Made by a program: the position numbers and the translations under genes
The notes under the pieces: model-generated
The model's input: the letters and a program-made list of their open reading frames with translations, nothing else
Database searches by the model: none
What the model was told of the DNA's origin: nothing
Assembly: GCA_014925825.1 (NCBI GenBank)
Contig: JACGCK010000162.1
Span: 1 to 64,000, forward strand
Length of the DNA stretch: 64,000 nt
Source: Pholiota molesta
Lineage: Eukaryota; Basidiomycota; Agaricomycetes; Agaricales; Strophariaceae
Direction: 5' to 3'
Shown here: positions 1 to 10,251 of the stretch, piece after piece
How the letters are laid out: every line of letters begins with the position of its first letter
How positions within the stretch are numbered: position 1 is the first letter of the stretch

Positions 1-330
1 AAGACAGTGGGGCTCTAATTACGTAATAGTGGCTGTGCACCCGCGCGCGCGTCTCACAATGGCCGCGTCTTCGCACAATGTTCGCGTTCGATCTGCATTA
101 AATCTGCACATCTTCCCAACATCTTTCTTGCACATCCTCTGAGTCCAGCCTGTGTGTTTTATATACCAGTAGCTATTATGAGCTTTAGCCATCATATTAC
201 CCCAGTCTAAGCTGAATCTGAGCTGGAAATTGCAGGAAATTTGTCAAATATTAGTAGCATTGGATGAAATTGATTGACCTGAGATACTTCAGAGTTTTCT
301 CAAAAGTGCACATAAATAATTAGATATGGG

Positions 331-740
331 TAGTCTATAAAGAGGGCCAGGGCGAAGCTCTGGCCCAAAATTTCTCAGCAGTAAAAGTAAAATATAATGG
401 GGAGTTTTGGACAACATAGTGATTGATCTGAGATGCTTCAGAGTCATCTCAGCAGGGTACATAATTAGTAGATATGGGTAGTCTATAAAGAGGGCCAGGG
501 CGAAGCTCTGGCCCAAAATCTCTCAGCAGTAAAAGTAAAATATAATGGGAAGTTTTGGACAACACATTTATTGATCTGAGATGCTTCAGAGTCATCTCAG
601 CAGGGTACATAAATTAGTAGATATGGGTAGTCTATAAAGAGGGCCAGGATGAAGCTCTGGCCCAACCCGAGTTGTCATATTTTTGTACACTTCAGTATTA
701 TTCTTGGAAGAATGGGCCAGGGCGTAGCTCTGGCCCACAT
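331..740. repeat. Tandem repeat of about 148 bp with hairpin core
   Basis: The phrase TAGTCTATAAAGAGGGCCAG recurs near 331, 479 and 628, giving a period of about 148 bp over roughly 2.5 copies. Each copy contains an imperfect palindrome in which GGGCCAG and CTCTGGCCC flank GGCGAAG. A further isolated hairpin of the same type lies near 713-737. No coding potential is visible. Confidence 0.75.
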
Positions 741-1215
741 ATTTTTAAAAATATATAGAATAAGTCAAAGCACCATCAATATGCCTCGAATAATTTTCTT
801 CTCTTTTCTTTTTGCTTTTGGCCAGTACAGAGCTGGAACTACTTATAATTCTTTTGAGATCTTGAATTGCTTCACTCTGCTCAATTCGTTTTGGCTTAAT
901 TCCGATTTTTTTTTGAACCTGATTCAACGGTAAAATTATGCAAGCAATTTCAAGCAAATTCTATATTTTAAGGCCTATGTACGGAGGCGCAAGGCGCCGA
1001 CTCAAAGGGGGTCCAGGGGCGCAGCCCCGGCAAGCTGTTGCCCAGAGTGAAGCAGGAGGTGAGCGCGAAGCGCGAACCTCCGACGCGTAGCGGCGGGCAT
1101 AAAGCTTGTGGCGGTCCAAAGCGACGAGCGTGAGACACTGTGACCACACCCAGCCTTGTTCCCGAACACCCGCGACAGCGGGCGAGAGAGTCGACGGTGG
1201 AACCTCGTCAGCCGA
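741..1215. other. Intergenic, with a GC-rich palindromic patch
   Basis: No gene is seen. 990-1110 is GC-rich and full of short inverted motifs (for example GGGGCGCAGCCCC, and GAGGT...ACCTC around GCGCGAAGCGCG), unlike the AT-rich sequence before it. It looks like the end of a dispersed repeat, but no partner copy occurs in the window. Confidence 0.4.
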
Positions 1216-1577
1216 ATGCGAGCTATCAGAGGTGCGTTTCTAATGTATATCCCGCCTATGGCCGTGTCTTCACCATCTATTTGACTATAAATTTAGCTGT
1301 TCTGCTCACATGGTGAGCACAATCGCAATCTAAGCTGGTTGGAATTTCTCATATGGTGTACAGCGACCCGGCAGTGAAGCAAATCCTTCTTATGATGAAT
1401 GAGAAGGAAAGCTTTATCATCGAGGATCTGGACGACCACCACCTGATTATCAAAGCTGAACATGAATATCGTATAAGAAAGGAGCTGGAGACTGAAGTGC
1501 GTTTCTTTTGTCGGTTTTCTGACAACGTTTCTGATGTACTCCAGTTGGAGAAAAATACTTATAGCTTGGAAGCATAA
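1216..1577 (+). CDS. TFB5: TFIIH core subunit TFB5 (TTDA/GTF2H5 family)
   Basis: Small subunit of TFIIH, acting in nucleotide-excision repair and RNA polymerase II initiation, where the family stabilises the complex through the p52/Tfb2 subunit. Four exons are inferred: 1216-1231, 1297-1312, 1364-1496 and 1545-1577, all with GT-AG introns of 65, 51 and 48 bp. They total 198 nt and 65 residues, close to the usual family length of about 70. Visible family features are the N-terminal start followed by LLTCDPAVKQILL, the central FIIEDLDD core (cf. FIIQDIDDTH in animals) and the C-terminal LEKNTYSLEA. Exons 1 and 2 are only 16 nt each, so a single-ORF reading gives a wrong start and keeps intron 3 as coding. 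The start was chosen because MRAIR plus exon 2 restores the conserved N-terminus in frame. Confidence 0.9.
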
Positions 1578-2312
1578 ATTCACCGATAGTTATCTCACAT
1601 ATGAAGACAGAGAATCTTGTGGTAATGTAACAATACGGCCCGTCTTTATTCAATTATAATCATCTGGAACGCTATCCGTGCCGAGTTTGGGTCGCTGTCT
1701 CCAGAATGCTTCACTCCAACTAATCAAACGCTTCTGCCCAGATAGTGCATCTGCCACGAAAGGCTTCCAACGACACTGTTACGAAGCCTGAAGCTGATAC
1801 TCTGTTGACTTAGCGTGATATTAGAATCACGACCACAAGCCGCAGACTCTCCTATAACCCTATAAGCCGGAATGCCAGCGGCGCGGAGGCAGCTGGCATA
1901 GCAAAATCATGCCGAAGATGCATCATTATTCAATCGTCAAAATGATATGTGGATAAGGGCGCACGCAAGCTACGAGCAGCACGTACTGATACTAGACGAC
2001 GATTCGAAACATCATGATGATCAACACGAGTACACGACTGCAACAAAGCTCGCAACAAGGTCATAAGAAACTGTACTTATGAAAAAAATTCCGACTGGAC
2101 AGCAGACGGGAAATTTGCGGTAAATTGGAGGTTAGTACGGCTCCAAGATCTTGAATCTTATCTGTGGCACAGCCACACGATTGTGGAACGTCGTCATCAA
2201 TCCCAAAGCTCATCTTCCTGCAAACCATTCTGCAAGATCTAGACTTGTGCCACTGAAACAGCACAGAAATCTACTTTATTTCTCCTAAATTGACTGTTTG
2301 ATCTCGTTCATC
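1578..2312. other. Intergenic
   Basis: No convincing gene or repeat is seen. It presumably holds the TFB5 3' end and the promoter of the next gene. Confidence 0.4.
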
Positions 2313-3484
2313 ATGGCATCGCCAGCACCGACACCCGACAACACACTAGTGCTAACCAAAGAGCAAGCCCGCGCTATCATCCATAAATACCTTCGTGGAC
2401 AAGATACCTTGGTACTTAGAAACATAACAGAGGTATCGAACAAAGGATATAGGTATGTTACACGTACCGTTAGGTCTGCCCGCTTCAGCTCAAATCCTCT
2501 GATGTCTTCAGTTACACAGTTCACGCCAAAACATACATTCTAGACCTTGCTCCAGCGCATCATGATACCAACACGCCGCCATCCTCCTCTTGCTTCATAA
2601 CAATCCAACACCCCAGCGGCGGTGACCCAGATGCCTACCACCCCAATTCCCTCCCGGAAATCCACAAAGTCCTCAACCAGATCAGAAAACACACCGACAT
2701 CCCTATCCCCGATCCCATCCTCGACACCACCCAGCAGCTCGTCCCGTACGACCTGCTGCTCTGCCCTCCGTCGCCGATTACCTCCTCCAATATCATCCCG
2801 CTTTCCGTCGCGCGCAGGTCTGGCTATCTAAGCGCCGAAGACGCCGCCTTCGTGGATCTGCAAATCGGGCGCTTCCTCGGCCAGCTGCACGGCGGGGTGC
2901 AGAACCACTGGTTCGGGCTGCCGCGCCTCGATGCGCCGCAGGACCCCTCCTACAGCTGGCAGGAGACCTTCACGCTCCTCCTCGAAACGCTGCTCTCCGA
3001 GTTCCAAACGGCGGGCGTGGATCTGCCGTACGAGGACATCCGCCGGTACCTCTCGCGCGCTATTGGTTTCTTCCTGTTCGACGACGTGGAAGTGCCGTCG
3101 CTCATCTGGCTGACTGGGTCGGAGGATGATATCTACATCTCTCTTCCCTCGCACCCTGCTACCAAGACACGGGGGATTGTAGCCATCCTTCCCACTGCCG
3201 CACACGCGCTCTGGGGTGATCCGCTGCTCGAGAGCCTCTTCCTACCTCCTGCACCCTCCAAGGCAGTGTTAGAAGGATATCTTGGAAGCGGGGGCAGTCA
3301 ATTGACCGCATTCCCACGACAAAGGACCAAGAGACTTTGGTATACACTGTTTCTCGCCCTACTCGTTTTGAAGGAACGCAGGCTCACAGGACTTCCTAAT
3401 GACGATTCTGAAGTTACCAGACGCTGGGCTTTAGATGTCATTAGAGAATCGACAGAACGCTTAGCTAGTGCAGCATGTTATTAA
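2313..3484 (+). CDS. APH/protein-kinase-fold protein, uncharacterised
   Basis: Two exons, 2313-2452 and 2512-3484, joined by a 59 bp GT-AG intron, give 370 residues (375 if the upstream ATG at 2298 is used). The join reads NKGYRSYTVHAKTYILDLAP, which resembles the N-lobe strand of aminoglycoside-phosphotransferase-like proteins. Later, the segment DLQIGRFLGQLHG with QNHWFGLP matches the helix and motif often seen in fungal APH-fold proteins. No canonical HxD catalytic loop was found with certainty: around residues 270-310 there is LIWLTGSEDD rather than a clear HGD. It may be a pseudokinase or an unrelated family sharing the fold. Codon use is GC-rich in the middle exon and normal for a host gene. 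Function unknown. Confidence 0.7.
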
Positions 3485-3704
3485 CGATTATTTATTGACA
3501 GCAAAGTATTGAAATTTGCAAAGGAAGGACTAGTTTCAGGACGCTGGAAAGGCAGGAGATATAAGACAGTACACCATTACAATGAATTATCAAAATCGCA
3601 ACCCTCGACAACGAATGAAATAAAAACAAGGAGCACCAAGAATTCAAAGAATTAAATCAAATGACGTAGACCTGCATTGTTGGGAATCCCATAGCTTTGC
3701 GTGG

Positions 3705-4716
3705 TTAGTTCTTTGCTTCCACTGCTGCTGCCGCTGCCTTCTCCCTTTCGTAGACTTCGATAGCACGTTGCTTGTAGGCCTTGCGTACGTAGAAGAAATT
3801 AGCAACATGGTCAAAAATAATAAAGGGAGAATTTGGAGATGGGAAACAAACCTCTTTCTCCTCTGCACCCATTTCGCGCCATCTCTTACCCATCTCCCTT
3901 CCTTGTTCTAGCATAGACAAAGGCGAGGTCTTATCGTAATTTTCTTTGACGAACCTAATGATGGAAATGAGGATCAGCATTTTCACATCTTTGAATGGCA
4001 GTGGGCGGTGTGGAATAAATAAACATACTGATTATAGGGTGGCAGAGGAGCATCACGGAACTTGTGCTTGCGCAATTTCCTAGCAGCCTTTTTGTATATG
4101 GGGCTGGAGCGGTATTCGGCCGCCAGCCTCTTGTACTCTTCGACCTCTTCCTTAGACGCTCCATATTTCTAAACTAAGGTAAGAAAAAAAAATCCCAGAT
4201 GTCGCGTGCCAAATTGCGAACATACCGCTTTCTCCTCAGCGGACATATTTTTCCAGGTAGCTGCAGCCGCAGGTCCAGTTGAACCGAACGGTTCGCCTTC
4301 CTTGCGGTGTTCCTTCATATACTTGATGTAGAAATCTTGCCATGCGGATTTGGGATACGGATGAGGTATTTTCAGATCCTTCTTGAGGACTATTCAGCCG
4401 TAAATATCACTCAACGTCGGCTGTGAACTACCCCATAAACGTGTTGAAGACACGTACCTTTACGCTCCTTCGGCTTGGCCGCCTTGACCACCTTGGCTTT
4501 GGGGGTCCCTTTTGCTTTGGAAGCTTTCTTGGGTTGGGCCTTGGGCGCCTTGGTGGTTTTTGCCTCAGTAGCAGCGACAGGCGCGGTCGTCAAGAAAGTG
4601 CGCCTGGCCTCCAACAAAAGTGAGGGACTGGCAATAGCGGCGGGCCTCGCTAATCTAGAGACGGAGCTCAAGAACAAAGGGCGAGCGAAGGGCGCTCTGA
4701 GGATGGCTGAGAGCAT
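3705..4716 (-). CDS. Mitochondrial HMG-box protein (TFAM/Abf2-like)
   Basis: Probable mitochondrial DNA-packaging or transcription factor with two HMG boxes. Five exons on the minus strand: 4716-4458, 4389-4226, 4168-4029, 3954-3852 and 3779-3705, all GT-AG, giving 246 residues. The N-terminus (MLSAILRAPFARPLFLSSVS, then LARPAAIASP and RRTFLTTAP) is an arginine-rich, acid-poor mitochondrial presequence, followed by a Lys/Ala/Pro-rich basic linker (about residues 50-86). Box 1 begins at PHPYPKSAWQDFYIKYMK and continues through TWKNMSAEEKAKYG. Box 2 runs from PYNQFVKENYDK through MGKRWREMGAEEKEAYK. The spacing of the Trp, Lys and AEEK positions is typical for HMG boxes. It ends in an acidic/alanine helix. 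Its role is inferred from the presequence plus tandem boxes. Confidence 0.85.
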
Positions 4717-6539
4717 GGTGGTTCTGGTTCGATGTTGGTGGTTGGTTACGCGTTGAACAATGCACAACTTCCGCCGAAGGCATAACGCGGGAGTCTGCGC
4801 CATTTTATGCAAACAAAAGCAAACAACGCGTCCACAGCTGTGCTCGTCGATCGCGACGCGAATCATGATAGGGGCGTTAGCCACGGCACACTAAAAAGAT
4901 AAGATTTTGAGTATGTATCATGGTATAAATGAATGGTACTCATTATTACCCCGGACTCTGAATCTGACACCGCTTGCACACCGTCATAACCTCCAAGTAC
5001 TAGTGCACGCATGAAAGCACTGGCAGTACCGTTCGAGGATAAGTAGTATTTAGCTCGTTCTGTTAAACTAAGTATGTACAGCCTCACTACAAGAAAAAAT
5101 TCTCAATAAAGTATATAGTTGCAAAACTAGTCCGTAGTTGACCCTGATCCCCGAGCCAAATTGAAGGACTCTAGGTAATGTCCGTCCAGGATACATATCA
5201 ATTACCAGACAATCTTTTGACTGTCCGTATGCAGTGTTTCCAATTGGTTTCCAAAGTAGTCTTTGGTCGCTGGCTAAAAATACTGCTGAAACGAATGAAG
5301 AGATCAAATGAAGAGATCTTCGCAACCGCGGGTTTTCAAGTTGACCAAGTCCTTCAAGCCCGAATCCCCTTGGTTCAAGAAAGGTTCTTAAGAGTTATAA
5401 TTACAAATTTTTGCTTCTCCAATGGCCAATGACCTCAAGAAAATCTACTGACCTATAGCGTTGATTATTTAGATTTAAATTCCTGGCCTGTGTAATCCTT
5501 GAATCCTCAATACACTCAAGCACCTAGTCGTATGCCTTGAATAGTAAAATATAGTTCCGTACTTATTTTGATCATAGTTTGGATGTAATTACAGGGTCAA
5601 AGCTTCTTGATCGTTAATAACGGTCTACAATGGGGAACCTTCTTAAGATACATCATCTCAAAATCTTATCAATGATGCATATTGGGCGAGGATGGGAAAA
5701 GCCTCAACATTTATGTAGTCCTATGCTGTCTATGTAGCAGCCACTCAAATAGCATTTCCGTTTGAGTAAGTTGGTATCAGCTGGTGGTTCATCCAGGGCG
5801 TGTGCCCGCGTGCGCGACGCACTTTTCTAATCACAGCCACTGCAAAAACTTGACCTTTCTTAAAAGAACTAAACGAATAGTACTTAATCGAATGTTCACG
5901 TACTCCATCTCAACATCAAACACGTATTGTGGACATATTAACTGCATTTGCAATCCATCGCACCAACTAAGTACTATTGGCCGACATGTACTACTACTCG
6001 GAGAGAACGGGAGAAATTTGGTGGCATGTGGTATGACATCACACACATTGCCATCAAACTTAGGAAGCACACATTCCAGAATCCATTGAACTTTACCGCT
6101 CTTGAGTCTTTGCCGCCTTGCTTACCACACCTATGTAGTTATCGACGCTCGCAAGGCCCTTCCCCCGGTACACACGCAGGTGACAGTGCAATAAGTATCC
6201 ATAGGTATCCATCTTTGATCCATCTATGGAAAAATTGACCTGGCTTTTTTGCCGTAGCCTGATTCAATGATGCGACTGCCAAAAGATCTATAGGAATAAC
6301 GTTTAGTGCGATCAAGGCTGATCAAGGCTCCTCAAGGCTCCTCCTCATCATGCAGTGCCAGACGCTGAAATAGGTTATAGCTACGTTCTTTTTTGTCTAG
6401 TCCCATCTGTTTTGAAAAGGGGAACGGAAAATGGAATCGGGACAATATATTTAGCCTCCTTGGCTGTGTCCGGGATAGATATATATAATGTGTACTCGAC
6501 CAACCCGGGATCAACAATCTCTTTCCCTGCAACGAGGTT
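4717..6539. other. Long intergenic region
   Basis: No gene is supported. The open frames are short, lack family motifs and do not join across plausible introns. A short direct repeat of GATCAAGGCT/CTCAAGGCT lies at 6310-6345. This serves as the promoter side of both flanking genes, which diverge from it. Confidence 0.4.
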
Positions 6540-8166
6540 ATGGCCGCCCTTGGATCTGGCCCTAGCTCAGACTTGGATCCTACGTATGGGGCATATCTAA
6601 TCGGAGGTGAGCGCTTAACGCTGATGAGCTCTCAGCAGAGTTTACATCTATTCCATCAGTGTTGTTTGCGACCTTCCTCCAAGGTGTACTGACAATACAA
6701 GCGTGGAATTACTATGAAAATTTCCCCGAGGATCCATTGAAAAATAAACTACTCGTCAGTGTTCGATTTCTTGCGCTGTTTACAATCATCGGAGCGACTT
6801 AGACATGCTCGCATAGGTACTTGCTGTCTGGTAGGGTTACATCAACTGTGTCATGATTTAGACGAATTACTGCTTATCCATCCAAGGATTTTAGACACGG
6901 TACATCTTATTGTGGTCTGTCAATCGGTCTACCACTATCTAGTCACCGATTGGGGTTTCTTACCTGCTCTTAATGTCGCGACCTGGGAGCTGGTTATCCA
7001 CATTTTCCTCATTGGACTCTCCTCCATAGTCTGCCAGGTATTTTTCTTGCACAGGCAAGTGGCATACATCATTCCCTGCCTGGGTCTTCAACATGGTCAG
7101 GCTAATGATATCGCTGCGGATTAGAATCTGGATTTTTAGCAAAAAGGACTTCCTCGTTGTGGGCTTTGTTTTTGCTCTATGTCTCGGAACCTTCGCACTC
7201 AGCATCCATCTACCTATCCACGTCCTGATGACACATCTGCCCATCTCTAAATTTCCAAGCGATAAGCCTGAGATCCTAGCGCTTTTCCTGATCGGTGCAG
7301 CATGTAAGGTTTGAGGCGCTTATGTATGTCCGGACTACCTAGCTGATAATCTCAATCGCCATCTTTAAGCCGACTTCCTCATTGCAGGGCTTCTCTGTTT
7401 TTATCTGCGGCTAGATACACCTGGATTCCAAGCGCGAGTCGCCTCTATTCATTCATCATAACCGTCCTAACACACGTGTGCCGTCCAGGATGCGATCTGT
7501 TGTTGGACGAGTCATACAATATGCGGTGGCTACGGGTTTAGTGACTAGCGCGTTAAGGATTGGGGCGGTAATCGCGGTACGTCGCCTTATTTTGGGCTCG
7601 CATCTCCGATTGACGAGCCGCGGCATTGGACAGCTCCTAGCAGCTCCCACAAAATTGTACTACATTGTAAGCCCATCCTACTAGGAAACATGTGAATAAC
7701 ATAACTGAATATTGTCATTCAGGCCATGCATCTATCGCTTGGTAGATTGTACACGAATTCTCTCCTCGCGACGTCAGTGGAAATCTGTACTATCTCTTTT
7801 TTCAGCACCGCGGTACTTATATTTCAGCAATACCCATCAGGTTAAATGCTCGCAAAAAAATCCGCGAGAAACTCAAAGCACGCCACAGTGATACATTGAG
7901 ATTACCCAGGTCTGGGGGCACCATGGAGTTCGCTCCGGATCCTGAATCACTTCAGAGTCAGGTCAGTCAATTTGAATTAGCTCGCGCCGCGGTCGAGTAA
8001 ATGCCTAATGTTGTATCTGCTGGATAAGCACACGAAATCGTCAGTGGGCGAATCTTTTGCCTTTAACTACGCGGTCGAGCACGTTACGCACCACGACGAG
8101 GAGTTGGAGTTGGAAGAGGCTGATGCTCGAAGTCGGAAGCGGACCTCATTGATATCAGCTTCATGA
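6540..8166 (+). CDS. Seven-transmembrane protein of the DUF6534 type
   Basis: Agaricomycete multi-pass membrane protein of unknown function. Eleven exons can be placed: 6540-6606, 6660-6754, 6817-6830, 6887-7054, 7125-7303, 7370-7433, 7489-7576, 7634-7666, 7723-7772, 7841-7961 and 8029-8166, giving 338 residues. Family landmarks are LDPTYGAYLIG at the N-terminus, FLQGVLTIQAWNYY, the VWILDTVHL helix, VYHYLVTDWG, the RIWIFSKKDF loop, GAASDFLIAGLLCFYL, and LYTNSLLATLNARKKIRE after the last helix, then an acidic tail. Exon 3 is a 14 nt micro-exon. Intron 4 (7055-7124) starts with GCAAGT, a GC-AG intron, and intron 6 (7434-7488) appears to start with GCGAGT. The last exon is less certain: reading through 7962 stops at TAA after 13 codons. 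Confidence 0.8.
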
Positions 8167-8817
8167 CAAGCATCGGCTCGTATTGCGCTCATAAATGTAG
8201 TATAATCCGGTGCTTGGAGAATATTGTATCAAATAGTATAAATTAATGGACGATCCGACGATGGGAAGGTGCGCAATGCGCAAAACATGACATCAGATGA
8301 AAGGAACGGCGCTTAGGAATGATTCAAGCAGGTTAACAGAACGACATCCGGCTCTGAGTACCTATATACATAGTAGAGACACATATGTATCCGCTTCAAC
8401 TGAAAGTCGACATGTACAACTTGCGAGTCGCACGCTGGGGTATGTAGAAAGGTCGTGATTGAGAATAACGGCCGCGAAAGGAACGTGGGTAGACAGGATG
8501 TCACCGTTGTCCTTGGGGTGAGATAGCAGTTTATGTCTTCTCCGTGGGTGGTTAGAAGGCTTCCAGCATCATTCAGACTGATGTTACCGAGAGTTTGGCA
8601 GCAACGGGTTCCGGAAGCGTCGTCACTGAACATGGCAGATGTGTGATGCGCTTGTGATTGAGAGGCATCCGTGTCTGAGCTATGTACGCGGGGCCGAAAC
8701 ATCGGTACTGGAGGATTGGGCGTGCACAGTTGTTAATTGAGGAATAGAGAGTCGGGGCACCAGCAGAGATCAGAAATTCTGTGAAAAAGGTCTTGCTTCG
8801 CGTAAAGTAATAGCCAT
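8167..8817. other. Convergent intergenic region
   Basis: Lies between the 3' ends of the DUF6534 gene and MED8. Nothing coding is supported; open frames here lack recognisable motifs. Confidence 0.4.
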
Positions 8818-9771
8818 TCAAGTATCCGGGGCAGTTGTGCCCATTGAAAACCCATCGAGAGGTGAAGTCGTGACGCCATTGAAGAGCGCGCCTTCGACAT
8901 TGAATTCATCTTCATCACTGCTACCAATGTTCTCCGCGTTGTCTGCTGCTTTTTCTTCTTCGTCATCGCCCTCATCATCGTCATCCCCTTCGCTAGCCGA
9001 CTCCATGCCCACATCGTCCATAGGCGCCGCTGCTCCCCTTTCTTCTCCCATAGACGCTCCTGATGGACGTGGTCCCAGCCTCGGATCCCAGTCCAACTCC
9101 TCTGGCTCTTCGACCTCGACCTCTACGCGCTGCTTCCAGTCGAATTTATCGCGGAGCATCATTACCGCCCGCGATGCGCGCTCAACACGGCGATCGTGCG
9201 CGCCACGAATCTCTGCACATTCTTGAAGCACGTCCTCGTATTCAGGTTTGCGCGGTACCCCGAATCCGCCGAGCGGCGCGGGTGGTGGTGTAATGCCCAA
9301 TACTCCGAGTGAGCCTCGGGTGTTCATGTGCTCCGCGAGGCGTTTGACGGTGTCGTTCTCCATCCGTAGCACGTCGGTTGTCTGCTGATTGCGGAGCAGT
9401 GGTACTACCTCGCCATCTAGCTGTGCGTCGGGCATCGGCTTACTTGGGTGCAGCGCTATGCGTTCATAGATGTTCTGCTGCTGTTGTTGTGTCCGGGTGC
9501 TTGTACCTGGAGTAGGAAATGGGTTGACGAGCGAGTTGGAGAAATTGTGCGTTTGCGATAGGAGGATGTTGTATTTCGAGAGTATGTCGGGCCATGCAGG
9601 CATGGCATTGGCGTAGCCTCCGAGCTCAATCGTCCGTTGCAAAGAGTAGATCGAATCGATGATTTGATTTGCCTTGAATTTCAATGATTCAAGCTGCGCC
9701 GTAGGCAAGGCAGGCTTGGGGAGCACGGTCATCCCTGGAGGAGGCCCAAGTGGCTGAGAAGAACCCGACAT
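8818..9771 (-). CDS. MED8: Mediator complex subunit 8
   Basis: Subunit of the Mediator head module, linking transcription factors to RNA polymerase II in the nucleus. It is a single exon of 317 residues. The N-terminal helix LESLKFKANQIIDSIYSLQR followed by AMPAWPDILSKYNILLSQT is the MED8 signature. Mid-protein there is a polyglutamine run (RTQQQQQN, near residue 95) and a helix HMNTRGSLGVLG. The C-terminal third is strongly acidic (about residues 255-295, long D/E runs), common in fungal orthologues. An intronless structure is unusual among its neighbours. The start follows the first ATG of the frame and gives MSGSSQPLGPPPG. Confidence 0.85.
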   Translation of the reverse strand: MSGSSQPLGPPPGMTVLPKPALPTAQLESLKFKANQIIDSIYSLQRTIELGGYANAMPAWPDILSKYNILLSQTHNFSNSLVNPFPTPGTSTRTQQQQQNIYERIALHPSKPMPDAQLDGEVVPLLRNQQTTDVLRMENDTVKRLAEHMNTRGSLGVLGITPPPAPLGGFGVPRKPEYEDVLQECAEIRGAHDRRVERASRAVMMLRDKFDWKQRVEVEVEEPEELDWDPRLGPRPSGASMGEERGAAAPMDDVGMESASEGDDDDEGDDEEEKAADNAENIGSSDEDEFNVEGALFNGVTTSPLDGFSMGTTAPDT

Positions 9772-10251
9772 GCTTCGAACGTTGGACGTGCAGTGTTTCT
9801 GAGAAGTATTGGCTGATTCTTCTTGTGTTTCAAAACGAGCAGAAGCGTGGAAGCTGGAGACTTGTAGAAAGACAGATACGGGCTAACAACACGGATGTTG
9901 TGGCAGGAAGTTTGGCAAGAAGACTGAGCAACGCGACAAATGTTCCGGCCCGCTCAAAAGAGTTGTGATCTTCACACACACTGCGCTCCTTGCGCGCTTA
10001 TTTCGAATCGCGTACAGTAAGTATACGTAGAATCTGTAATATTTACTTTCAAATCGTATATATTGGATCGCTGGCCTATGGGTAGAGCCACCGTTCCCAA
10101 GGCTGTCAACGACAAGTTCATCTTCATACACTTTACACTAACACAAGTACGAAACCATCCAAAAACCATCTTCAAATACAGGTAGTTGTAAGAAAACAAA
10201 ATAAGTATCATTTGAACATCATGATCTCCGAGTCGAGAAGTATCTCAAATT
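9772..10251. other. Intergenic, MED8 promoter side
   Basis: Contains the MED8 upstream region and the 3' end of the P450 gene. No further gene seen. Confidence 0.35.

Noticed and set aside
5784..6240. Two plus-strand frames of about 100 residues and an antisense frame
   Set aside because: No family signal and no splice pattern; composition is like the rest of the intergenic region.
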